Positions 36,344 through 46,165 of a DNA stretch of 64,000 nucleotides are shown here, one piece after another. Numbering within the stretch: the first letter of the stretch is position 1; the number at the start of each line of letters is the position of its first letter. A program made the position numbers and the translations under genes. The stretch lies in the NCBI GenBank assembly GCA_030685235.1, contig MU839112.1, positions 124,001 through 188,000 on the forward strand, read 5' to 3'. The notes under the pieces were generated by a model. That model searched no databases and was not told the origin of the DNA. It saw nothing but the letters and a program-made list of their open reading frames with translations. Source of the stretch: Copromyces sp. CBS 386.78. Its lineage: Eukaryota; Ascomycota; Sordariomycetes; Sordariales; Sordariaceae.

Positions 36344-37475
36344 GTGGTGGTGTTTGCGAATACCACATCGGCGCGAGATGGCCAACAAGGGCGCTATCAG
36401 TACTCCTGATGGGCCTTGGGCCGCTTGTTACAACGTTGCAGTGTCCAAACTTCGAGCAACAATGACTGTGCATTATTGTTTACCATAGTCATGGGAAGTG
36501 GAGGGACACATAAAACGTTCATCCGAGATACTAGACGCAACAATATCCTGGTAGGCGACTTGAGTCCAAGTCTACCGTAATCTCGGGATCGCGCTCGCGC
36601 TCGCGCCACATCTCACACCTTGGCGCCGACTGTCAGGCGAAGATCGTGGGAGAGAAAGGTACATCAAGCAGCCCGATGCCAAAAAGGCACTTCATGTTTT
36701 GTCTATTCATTCCGACAAGTCCGACCGTCAAACTGGGATGCTTGAGAAGCGAGATAATGGAGGGCGGAGTTGTCATTATAGGATATGTTTGAACCTAGCT
36801 GGGCTACGATGTGACTTGGCTGAATCAGAGTTGGGCCGTCTATTCCGGGTCCTGGAACGGATTTCATCTATGAAAGTGAGAAGAGCGTGCGGTCGTATGG
36901 AGGGCAGTGCCGTCTCGTCACTCCTCCATTTGTTCCTAACCGTCGAGGACTATTCGAAAATGAAGATAGTAGAAATGGACATCGTGGCAGGCAATCATAC
37001 ACAACAAATGCGAGATCTCAATAACACAATTAGGTATCCATGGTTAAATAAGCGTACGCAGTAACAGAGAGATAATACATTTACACGCAATATCCAACTT
37101 GCTCCGGCTTTTCCCCGCGCCTTGCAAAAAGATATCAAAGAAGCCAATATCCAAAAGATCTCGTTTCTTCCTTACTTCTCCTCCCCTCCAGTGTACAACC
37201 CTTCATCTTCATCTACACAGACTCGTCTCGTCAGGAAATCCGTAGTATTAGTGTCGCTTTATGTGTGTGGCTGGGTTGTACCTGTGTTGATGTGCTGGGC
37301 CTACCTGGCGGGCTCGCACGAATGTTGGTTTAATGAGCACCCCACTCTCATAGTTGGTATCATATATCAGGGGTAATCCCGGGGCGACATGTTTACATGG
37401 CAGTCACGATACTTCCGCGGCTTGAACCCGGTGTCCATCACCGTGACTTAAGCTGGCCCGGTAATGCGTTTGTGC
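36344..37475. other. Convergent intergenic region between VPS22 and the PMP22-like gene
   Basis: Both neighbouring genes end here, so it should be two 3' untranslated regions plus spacer. A 120-codon frame at 36699-37064 has no recognisable product. No RNA gene was seen. Confidence 0.5.
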
Positions 37476-38616
37476 TTAGTAACGGGGGTTCTGGCCGAGA
37501 GAGGGGTAATCCTGAGGAGGTGGGACAGGACCACCTCCGTGATGGCTGCCGAGAGTAGGGTTGATGGGACGGCCGCCGTGGGAAGGGCCGTGACCGTGAG
37601 GGGGGCTGCTATGGCGCTCACGCTCACCACGATCACGCTCCCGCTCACGATCATGTCTATGGTCGCCGTGAGCACCGTCGCCGAAGTGCTTCCTGCGCAA
37701 AGCGGCGAGGCGCTTCTTCTTGGTAACGTAGTTGATATAGGTACCGATGAAGAAGGAAACGAGGTTGAAGAAGGGCATCCAGGCGGCCTCGGGCAGGAAC
37801 TTCTGGGCAAAGGCCAGGCAGAGGGGCGACGAGAGCCAGCTGACCTTCATGACCTTCCAGAAACCGACACGTACGGTCGCTTGGACTTGCTTCCAAGTCT
37901 TAGCGCCAGCGATGATGGCCATGGCAACAAGGTATACCGAGTTTTGAATCGGTGCAACCTAGACACAGGAAAAAATAGTGTTAACCAGGCTCAAGGCATA
38001 GGGATTGGGGAACATTGACGCACAATCAAGTTGCTGACAAGAATCTGGAGGATCTTGGCCCTCAAGCTCTTGCGGTTCTGGAACATCTTCTGGAGGATCC
38101 AGATGAGGAAATGGCCCAAGGGGGCGCTAACAAGGGCGCCGTAGGTGGCCATCTTGGGGACGCGGGCCGTGAAGTAGTTGCCATTCTTGTTGCGGTCCTT
38201 GGCGAGCCATGATGCGAGCAGCTCTTGACTACCCGCTAGGGTGCCGGCAGTGAGCATCTTGGTACGGAGGGGGTTGGACTCCAGCTGCTTGAGGTAGGCC
38301 TGGGGTGGACGATGAGGTCAGTATCCATTGTCATGATGCCTTCAACCCTTCATAACGGCCTTCCCCTGTACCTGTTTGACTTCATGGTGCTGCCGTATGA
38401 GCGCATCTGGGGAGCGCATGTGGAAGAGGGAGTGACGGGATGACGTACAGCCAGATAGCCCTTGGTGCCGGCATTTTGCCTGCCGCCGGTGAGGGCGGTA
38501 CCAATGACAGCCGAGATGGGATGGTGGCCCTTGGTACCGGGCAGGTCACCGTGGGCGGCTTCGGCGACAGCCTCGGCGATGGCGCCAACAGTGCTGTGGT
38601 GGTCTTTTACCGACAT
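37476..38616 (-). CDS. Mpv17/PMP22-family peroxisomal or mitochondrial membrane protein
   Basis: Family members are four-helix membrane proteins of peroxisomes or the mitochondrial inner membrane with pore-like or unknown roles. Three exons are 38616-38449, 38299-38024 and 37958-37476, giving 308 aa. The introns are 149 and 65 bp, with gtacgt and gtgcgt donors, both in phase 0. The helix after AYLKQLESNPLRTKMLTAGTL contains GSQELLASWLA, matching the PMP22 branch. Further helices are TYGALVSAPLGHFLIWILQ and VAPIQNSVYLVAMAIIAGAK. The C-terminal signature is LPEAAWMPFFNLVSFFIGTY. The last ~60 residues are a hydrophilic His/Arg/Pro/Gly-rich tail (HDRERERDRGERERH). The N-terminal 56 residues are a poorly conserved hydrophilic lead. 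I cannot tell peroxisome from mitochondrion. Confidence 0.88.
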
Positions 38617-41007
38617 GGTGAGAGAGGAAGGTAGCGGCGGTCAAATCGACATCTAATAATTGGGGATGCGTCAAGCCTGCGGAGGAAGGGCAGTGGTCAG
38701 CGAGAGCGCACGGGTATATGGCAGCGGTACCGGTCCGGTACTGGCAGGCACCGATGACAGAAGGAAGATGTTAGTGCGATTCGGCGGGCGCGGACAGTTC
38801 GCCGGTGGTGCGACGGTCGCGCCCGGAGCGGTTGCGACGGATATCTGTCTGTGGTTACGGGGCATCCGTCCGGGGAAGCTGGGAGCTTTTGCTGGAGGTT
38901 GGGGCTTTTGGGGGTCTTTCGGAGTGGATAATACGAGCTGCCAATGCTCCGCAATGACGCCCCGTCAGGCCCCTAGCCCGCACCGTCCGGGCCCGTCACC
39001 GACTGTTTGGGACTCCTTCTGTTCGGGTTCCAAAGGGCTTCTCTGTGAGCATCACAAAAGAACAGCAGACTCACCGGCGATGGGATGTACGCAGCAATAG
39101 GTGGGGAGGAGCAGCAGAACAACACGAGTCGACGTCGATTGGGACCACTAGAACCGGAAGCAAAAATGAGTGAAAGAGGGTCAGGGTTTGGCAACTGGCG
39201 CGATCCGGGGGTTGGTTCGAGGGAAGGGGAAATAGCAAATTGGGAGTCTTGAAGGCCTTTACGAGGAGGTTGGTAAACAGGAGCTGACCAGCCCTAGCTT
39301 GCGACCAGCTTGCGCCCAGGTCCCCGGCCCAGGAGCTGACCAGGAGCTGACTAGGAGCTGAGGGCTTGCGTCTTGCGAGGGTTCTCTCTGCGTTTGGCAG
39401 GTCGCGGCCGTGTCGCTCCCAATATCGACCCCCCGTGCCCCCTGGCTCAGGGACTGGAGCGCTGAGCTGCCCGAGCTCGAGCTCTCAGAGGTCCATCGCG
39501 GCTGCACAGCTTCGTTGTGGGGACCTGAAATCTAGGCCTCCCGGGGTCCAGCGACGACATGATTGGTGTGTTTACCAATCGGCCGAGGTACCATTTTATT
39601 TCCCAGCCCAGAAGAGAAACAGACCGGGGCCGCACAGATCATGGACCCGCCCCCAGTGTTCGCTAGCGTTCGTCTAAGTGACATCCCTGTCTTGGTGTCC
39701 CTTCTGTCTCTGCGAGTGCTGGTCCACGATGCAGCCTTCCATCGACAGCCGGCCGTGGGCGCGTCTCATTGGTTGTGCTGGACCTTTGACTTTCTTTGCT
39801 GCTTCTTTGGGCGCTAGGGCGCTGGGCTCGCCGGGGCTAGGATCTGCTGCCGTCATCGATGCTTCCGTCCCTGTTGGCTCTCGGTTCTCCACAGATCGGA
39901 AGTGTCATGTTCCCCTGAGTCCAAGCCGGCAAATGGCAGGGCAGCAAGGGGAAGAGAAGGCATGACATGCTTTTGAGCCGCATTGGCAGATTGAATATCA
40001 ACTTTCCTTTCTTTCCGTTGGACAGGCCAGCAAATGTCCGACGACGCATGGCGACGACAGGAGGGCATGCCATGGGATCGACATCTTTTTTTCGGGAACC
40101 GGAGATGATCTGGAGGAAAAAAGGAAGTTAGCAACCAAGAGCGAGAAGGGTGGGATACGCTGGAGGGATTCGACGTCTGGCAAGTGCCATTCAGTTGTTC
40201 AAAGGGTGATGATGGATATCGATAATCCGCAAAGACGAACCTGAAAGGTTGTTGTGTCACGCGGTAAAGGGAGCCGAGGGTATTGATGGCTTTCGAATGG
40301 CAACCCAGAAACTGTGGATGTTGCGAATAATGGCCTGTCTGCTGGGTGTCGCAGATTTAAGATGAACCGTTTGGAGCGGGACGGGAGTTGGCAGGCTTCA
40401 ATTTTTTTTTTTTTTTTTTTTTTTTTGCGTCATGCGTCCAAAGCGGACTCGGAACAACTTGGACGGAGAGGTTCTTGTCACGTATAGTATTGGTTAAAGG
40501 AAGGCGCAATGAACTGGAGAGTAGTTCTGACAAGTGGCCATCAACGCTCCTTCCAGTTTTGCAGCCTAGACTTGCCAAAGTCTTGGAGGACGGGATTGCA
40601 TCCCATCTGCGTCAACGCGGAGGGGACTTTGGCATGCACAAAGTAGAGGACACCTACAGAACTGCATTGTACTTTGCTTTGCAGGATATGGACATCCAAT
40701 TCTGGTCATCCAGTCTTGCTGCCCTGGAGGTTTCCATGCAGACACTCGACGCGAGCACCACTCTCTCCTCACCTCGTCTTCGGCCTGGTCGCAGTATTTG
40801 CCCAACAACAAACACTAGCCCATTTACGCACAAAACCTCGCGCCGACTCTTGGTCTTCGCTGGTCTTCGTTGGTCTTCGTCTTTCCTTCGGCATGGCCAA
40901 AGACCCCATCGCAGCTTTCTCTACCACCATTCCATTGACGAAAACTCCTACCGTGACGGTATTTGCGACCGTGATCGCGTCAGCAACTGCTCTTCCCCGC
41001 CGACATC
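38617..41007. other. 2.4 kb divergent intergenic region
   Basis: It lies between the PMP22-like gene (minus) and the orphan cysteine-rich gene (plus) and should hold both promoters. A run of 25 T is at 40402-40426. Short imperfect repeats of CTGACCAGGAGCTGAC type are at about 39285-39360. Open frames of 130-150 codons at 38660-39100 and about 39850-40260 show no domain and are not called. Confidence 0.5.
40402..40426. repeat. Homopolymer of 25 T
   Basis: Twenty-five consecutive T lie about 580 bp before the orphan gene start. Poly(dA:dT) tracts exclude nucleosomes in fungal promoters. Length miscalls are also likely in assemblies at such runs. Confidence 0.9.
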
Positions 41008-42919
41008 ATGGCCGTCCCTAACTCCTCGCGACAGCTTCCCGTCCGCCCTCAAACACCAAGGCATATCGTCGACATAATGGAGGCACCCGACACGGGAAAG
41101 CTGCTTCCGGCTTTGCCATTCGCGACTCTTGCGTTTCCGCCTTTACCAATTCCTTTATCTAACTTCTCCATCTACTCTCAGCGTCCTTCAAAGCGACGAT
41201 TGAAAGTCAGCTGCCCCCACTCTATCATGACCCGCTTCTACTCTACGCGTGACAAGTGTGTTTATTGCAGACGAAAGGGCGATTTCGGCTGGGTCTACAA
41301 GTGTATCGTCGATCGCGATGCTCTGATCATGGGCAGAAAGGCCATTGGAATTCCTGTGGCCTTCGACGGTATCGGCTGTCACTTTGCTGACAAAATGACC
41401 CTTGGGAAGAATGGCCCAGACGCCCGCCACGAGGATTACAGCTTTCTCAGAGAGATAAATCCCGAACAGATGGTCTCTTATACCCCGTCTCAAATCCAGA
41501 AGATACTGAGCCAGCGCGAGAACGTACGTCTGCCTATAGCTTGAGTCCACGTCAAAAAGAAGATGTTCAGTATGCTAACATCAACAAACAACCTGAAGGT
41601 CAAGAATACCATAGCAGAAGAGCGCCGCCAGTTCGACCACCCGCGTTACGAGCATGCAAAAAAGAGGTTCCCTGATGACGACCAACCGTGGATGCCAAGC
41701 CGCGAAACAGAGTGCGGTTTCACTGTCTGCCATAGTTGCTACCCAAGCGCCACCGAAAAAAATCGTATCAGCATCGATGCTGTGACTAAAGGCGATATCC
41801 AGCCAACCGTGGCCGTCGGTTATGGCTTTAGCAAGCTAAAGTCAAGGCCCTACGCGAAGGCTGAGATTGTGCGCAACATTGGCTACCGACCTGTTCCCTT
41901 GGTATGTTGTATATCCACCCCAACTACACGGTTTCCTTGTCTAAAATCACGTTGAAACAGCCCATCGACCGCTCCGGACACCATTCGGCCGACGATTGGT
42001 TCTCCGCACCCATCGATAAAGCTATGGATATTGCTGACCAGTACTTCGAGATGACCGCGCATGATGGTTCCTCTGATGCCAGGAACATGGTCGCTCCCGC
42101 ATTACCATGCCGTTTGAGTCCGCCTGGCACGCCTCAACATTTACGATTGATGGTTGGTTCGTCAACAGATACGTTCGATTTTGCGTACGCTTCATTTGCG
42201 AGAAATTTTCTTCCTGTTCGACCTCCGTGGACTCCTCCGCCGACACCCCGAAGCAGCCCGGAAAATGACATCAATCAACCAGAGACACTCGCCACTTTCG
42301 GTACCCATCATCTCATCTTCAATGGGCGCAGGTTTGTATCTGGTCTTTCCCGCTGTAAACCAGCTATGCCAACTAACTATTCCGTAGCCCAGCTTCACTC
42401 AAGGTCAATCCGGCAGTGAGAAATATGGTCGTCTCATCGGTGACTGATTCACCATTTTCAGAGCAGCAAAAGGGAATAAAGAACACACCAACTGAGTATG
42501 GTCCTGGATTGCTGAACGATGATCAGATCCCCATACAGTTCGAAGAGGAGTACAACCCTAGCCCATTCCAAACATTGAGGAGTAAGATATACGTCGAGGC
42601 ATGCACTACGCCTCTTCCGCCAGCCAACATGGACGAGGTCATGTTCTTCAGCAATAAGCTCTTGCCGAGGAAGCCGAGCCTTAGGCGGCACCGTTCTCAG
42701 TGCGAATCTCGCAGAGGGCTGAGGCCTTCAATCGCAGCCACCGGACAAGATGGAGATGCGACAAATTCCCTGAGTTCGGAGACGATCACCTTCCTCAAGA
42801 GCGTTGCTATCACTGAGGAAGCAACGGAGTTTGGCACTCCTGATGTTGCTGTGGCCGTTGATATACAGCCGGTAATCTCTGCTTATCCCAAGCAACATGA
42901 CAAGACTCTTAAGTTATGA
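41008..42919 (+). CDS. Uncharacterised cysteine-rich protein
   Basis: Four exons are 41008-41523, 41599-41901, 41961-42331 and 42388-42919, encoding 573 aa. The introns (75, 59, 56 bp) have gtacgt, gtatgt and gtttgt donors, and branch points like CTAAC are visible in the first and third. I do not recognise the family. Seen: CVYCRRKGDFGWVYKC with Cys84, Cys87 and Cys99, then Cys124 in GIGCHFADKM, and CGFTVCHSC with Cys211, Cys216 and Cys219. Together these would suit one or two zinc sites. The stretch WMPSRETECGFTVCHSCYPS is the most motif-like. The C-terminal half is Pro/Ser/Thr-rich and probably disordered. There is no signal peptide or membrane segment. The start follows CGACATCATGG. The next gene on the same strand, 660 bp away, encodes a HET-domain protein. 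Function is unknown. Confidence 0.75.
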
Positions 42920-43579
42920 GTGGCTTCAGACTTTATTGAGCGATGGCTGTCCGATGAAACAAAGGCATCTGACTTGAAGAAGCCTGAAAAATATGGATCA
43001 GCACATACCAACTGTGGTTGCGCTACGGCGCCGTCTCGATGGCACGAGAACAAAGTCCCGTGGATTGTTTACCACCACCTAAGTCAACTGATACATTACA
43101 GGTTACAAAGAATGAATGTCTAATATTCTTGCGTTAAGAACTACTTGATGGTGAGGATCCTCTCAGTTAGACCTAAATTACTTGCTCAGTATTTATTGCT
43201 GGTAGCTCATGTTGGAGTACAATGGTCTGATAGTTCAGGACTTTTGAAGGCAGTGAGATTAGCACCTCGGCACCTCACTTGGCCAGTGGATGGATGTCTT
43301 CAAAGTCTGGAAGACTCCTTCTCATTTCTGCGAGGATTACGAAATGCTCAAACAGGCGGATTGTGACTAGTCTGTAAGCAATTACGTTCATGGCTTCAAG
43401 TGTACTTGAACCAACCCCTTTGTGAGAGGCGGAGTTGCGGCGGTGCACTAGTCAGTGTAACTCGAGCATCACTCGACTCACGCAGCATTATTGCGGCCTT
43501 AACCCAAGGAAGCCTTTATTTCAACTTCACTGTAATTAGGTCCGAACTTGCCATTTCTACCAAATGAAACGCTTCCAAG
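42920..43579. other. Intergenic region upstream of the HET gene
   Basis: This 660 bp should contain the orphan gene's 3' end and the HET promoter. No repeat or RNA gene was seen. A tiny upstream ORF overlaps the HET start (see separate entry). Confidence 0.5.
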
Positions 43580-43593
43580 ATGGAAGCCATTAA
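43564..43593 (+). promoter_or_regulatory. Nine-codon upstream ORF overlapping the HET start codon
   Basis: ATG at 43564 opens nine codons (MKRFQDGSH) and stops at 43593, inside the HET coding region in another frame. If it is within the mRNA, it would lower translation of the HET protein. Confidence 0.3.
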
Positions 43594-46165
43594 GACGTTG
43601 TTCAACAAACTACAAGATACTGTGACGCCACATTCCAGCGCCATAAAACTTCCCGACCACGACCGCATCAGTCTCTTGACCGTGAACGACGAGCCATACC
43701 ACGAGGAGATTGACTCCAACGACAGCCAAAATGATACTCCTCAGATCCAATTGACCCCCCAACAACTCTACTCCCACCTCCGCCTAGACCCCTCAGTCAA
43801 ATCCATTCGCGTCCTAGACATCGATCCACCACTCTCAAGAGACCTGAATGGTTCTCTCGAGGGTACCCTCCGCGTAGTCCACCTCTCCGACTTCCCCGCC
43901 TTCACCGCCCTCTCCTACACCTGGGGTCCATACTCTTCTCCTGCCGTGGACACCATCCGCTGCAATAGCTCTTGTGACATACCCATTACCAAAAACGGTC
44001 ACGATGCGCTCCTCGCCCTTCGAAGACGGCATTATTCGGGGACCAGATGTCAGGAGCAAACTCTCCCGTTTACCATCTGGCTTGACGCTGTGTGTATCAA
44101 CCAGGCCGACAACACGGAAAAGGCCGGGCAAATTGCGCTGATGGCCGAGGTGTACACCTGGGCAAGAACGGTGTGGGTGTGGCTAGGAAACGGGGATGAG
44201 AGGACCGCGAGGGCGGTTAGGGGCCTGAAGAGAGCGGCAACTCTCAGGGTCGAGCCTGTAGGCGTGCCCTGGATTGAGGAGGACATGTACGCGGCGGCGG
44301 GCCGCGGTGGTGGTCCGAGGTCGGTGGCGTACTACAAGGTTCAACTGGCCAAGAGCATGATCTGGGTCTTTCTGCGGACGTACTGGGGCATCCCACGGGC
44401 ATTTCTCGGCATATGTGCCATTGGCCGAGCAAAGAAACAGGGCGGTTTGATAGGATCCTCCGGAGACATCGATTGCTTGTTGGATAGGGAGTGGATAGAG
44501 CGGGTGTGGACGTTTCAGGAGATCGTGCTGGCGAGCAATCCCGTTATTGTCTGTGGAGAGGAAGCGATCGGCTGGGCGCAACTTCAAGAGGGGCTTGATT
44601 GCCTACATTGGATGAGACCTTCCTTTGCAGGCGGCGGCAACGACAGGACCTCGGGCCTACGGCACCAGATTTTCATGGGCTGGGCCATGTCGAAAGACTT
44701 CAGGAATGATGGCGAGTTGGACAATTGGTTTAACGAGTCCATGGAAAAAAGGTCAGATGTTGCACAGCGATGGTTGGACCTTTTCCAGGTCTGGAGAACG
44801 GTCTCTCGTCCCACGGGCTGGAATGGACGAGCTTTTCGCAGTGTGCCAAAGTTGACTGGTCCAGACCTGAACGGCAACAGCTCACGGACCGGTGCCTCAG
44901 CAAAAAACCACTTCTCCGTTGAGGAATACGAAGGCCAATTCAACATGCGGAAGATGTGGAATCGAGTTCGACTCGTAATTCTCCTCATATATGTCGGTCC
45001 ACCAGCGCTGTTATTCGCCTTCACTGTATCGTTTACGCTTGGCTTCATATTTGGTCCAAACGACGAAAAGCCGGCATACTTTTGGAAATCTGCGGTTGCA
45101 GCACATCTTCTTTTCTTCAGCGTTATCCCATTTTTGGGACACGTTAATCTTGCCATGGGCGATCCGACCATAGGCACCCGTGCGCGGTCCGACATCCATG
45201 CTTCCAGCGGTTTGGTTGCAATCATACGTGTCCTTAGGGACCGTAAGGCTCAGGAAGCTCATGACAAATCCTTTGCCACGCATGGTGTTCTAGAGCGACT
45301 GGGCATCTCGGTTCCCCGGCCTGATTACAAGAAACCGCTTGGGAAGGTGTATCACGAGCTATATGCCGAGTTGGTAAAGCGGGAACCATCATATATCGCC
45401 CTCCTATCTGATGTAAAAGGGTCAGTATTGCCAGGAGCGCCAAGCTGGGTACCAGACTGGGGATCTAACAAGCTGCATTGGACGAGGGATGATGCCATCT
45501 ATAGCCGCATCGAAGACCCATCAAAGCGGGGAGGCTCTTGTGACTTGGTCAGGTGGAATTCGGAAACCGAGATCGTTGTCAGAGGACTGTTCATCGGAGA
45601 TTTAAGCTACACTTCAAAGCCCATCGGATGCGAAGAACGGGTCAACAATGGCCTTGAGCCCGCATCATGGCGTGGCTCCCTCACTGCTATCGATGAGTGG
45701 CGGCGAGAGCTTGTCGAGCTATACGCGCGACAAACCCCCCGGTGCGAGTACAGCTCGTCATCGGTGTCTTTGACGCTGTGCTCATCCTCCGACCAGTCAT
45801 CGCCAGATACCGAATGGACCGAAGAGGATTTTAGGAGATGGCATAAGGTTCTGACCGCACCTGGCCATGATGATGCCTCTAAACATGAGTTGATTGAGCT
45901 CGCGCTGTCAGAGCGGGAGTTTCAGTCGCGCAGATTTACCGATTATATCTGTCGTGGCTTTGCCGGTACTGTCAGCTTGTTTGTCTCGGATAACGGTTTT
46001 GTTGGAAAAGGACCAAATGGGATAGAAAAGGGGGATGAGATATACCTGATAGATGGTGTCGGTCAGCCCATGATATTGCGGAAGCAGGGGGACAGTGGTA
46101 AGTACAGAGTCGTGGGCCCAGCCTTCGCTTGCCAACTTAATCCTCTATATGTTAATAGCAGCTGA
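43580..46165 (+). CDS. HET-domain (heterokaryon incompatibility) protein with two predicted membrane segments
   Basis: HET domains are TIR-like effector domains that trigger programmed cell death after non-self fusion in filamentous fungi. This is a single exon of 861 aa. The domain starts around residue 95, with FTALSYTWGP at 108, WLDAVCINQ at 167, then WARTVWVWLGN. ERVWTFQEIVLASNP is the later conserved block. Hydrophobic stretches at about 465-492 (LVILLIYVGPPALLFAF...) and 505-527 (AVAAHLLFFSVIPFLGHV) look like a membrane hairpin in the middle of the protein. The C-terminus has the usual HET-family end, with GFVGKGPNGIEKGDEIYLIDG. The frame is intact, with no sign of inactivation. Start: ATG at 43580 after CCAAG. 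There are no NACHT or repeat domains. Confidence 0.9.
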   Translation: MEAIKTLFNKLQDTVTPHSSAIKLPDHDRISLLTVNDEPYHEEIDSNDSQNDTPQIQLTPQQLYSHLRLDPSVKSIRVLDIDPPLSRDLNGSLEGTLRVVHLSDFPAFTALSYTWGPYSSPAVDTIRCNSSCDIPITKNGHDALLALRRRHYSGTRCQEQTLPFTIWLDAVCINQADNTEKAGQIALMAEVYTWARTVWVWLGNGDERTARAVRGLKRAATLRVEPVGVPWIEEDMYAAAGRGGGPRSVAYYKVQLAKSMIWVFLRTYWGIPRAFLGICAIGRAKKQGGLIGSSGDIDCLLDREWIERVWTFQEIVLASNPVIVCGEEAIGWAQLQEGLDCLHWMRPSFAGGGNDRTSGLRHQIFMGWAMSKDFRNDGELDNWFNESMEKRSDVAQRWLDLFQVWRTVSRPTGWNGRAFRSVPKLTGPDLNGNSSRTGASAKNHFSVEEYEGQFNMRKMWNRVRLVILLIYVGPPALLFAFTVSFTLGFIFGPNDEKPAYFWKSAVAAHLLFFSVIPFLGHVNLAMGDPTIGTRARSDIHASSGLVAIIRVLRDRKAQEAHDKSFATHGVLERLGISVPRPDYKKPLGKVYHELYAELVKREPSYIALLSDVKGSVLPGAPSWVPDWGSNKLHWTRDDAIYSRIEDPSKRGGSCDLVRWNSETEIVVRGLFIGDLSYTSKPIGCEERVNNGLEPASWRGSLTAIDEWRRELVELYARQTPRCEYSSSSVSLTLCSSSDQSSPDTEWTEEDFRRWHKVLTAPGHDDASKHELIELALSEREFQSRRFTDYICRGFAGTVSLFVSDNGFVGKGPNGIEKGDEIYLIDGVGQPMILRKQGDSGKYRVVGPAFACQLNPLYVNSS

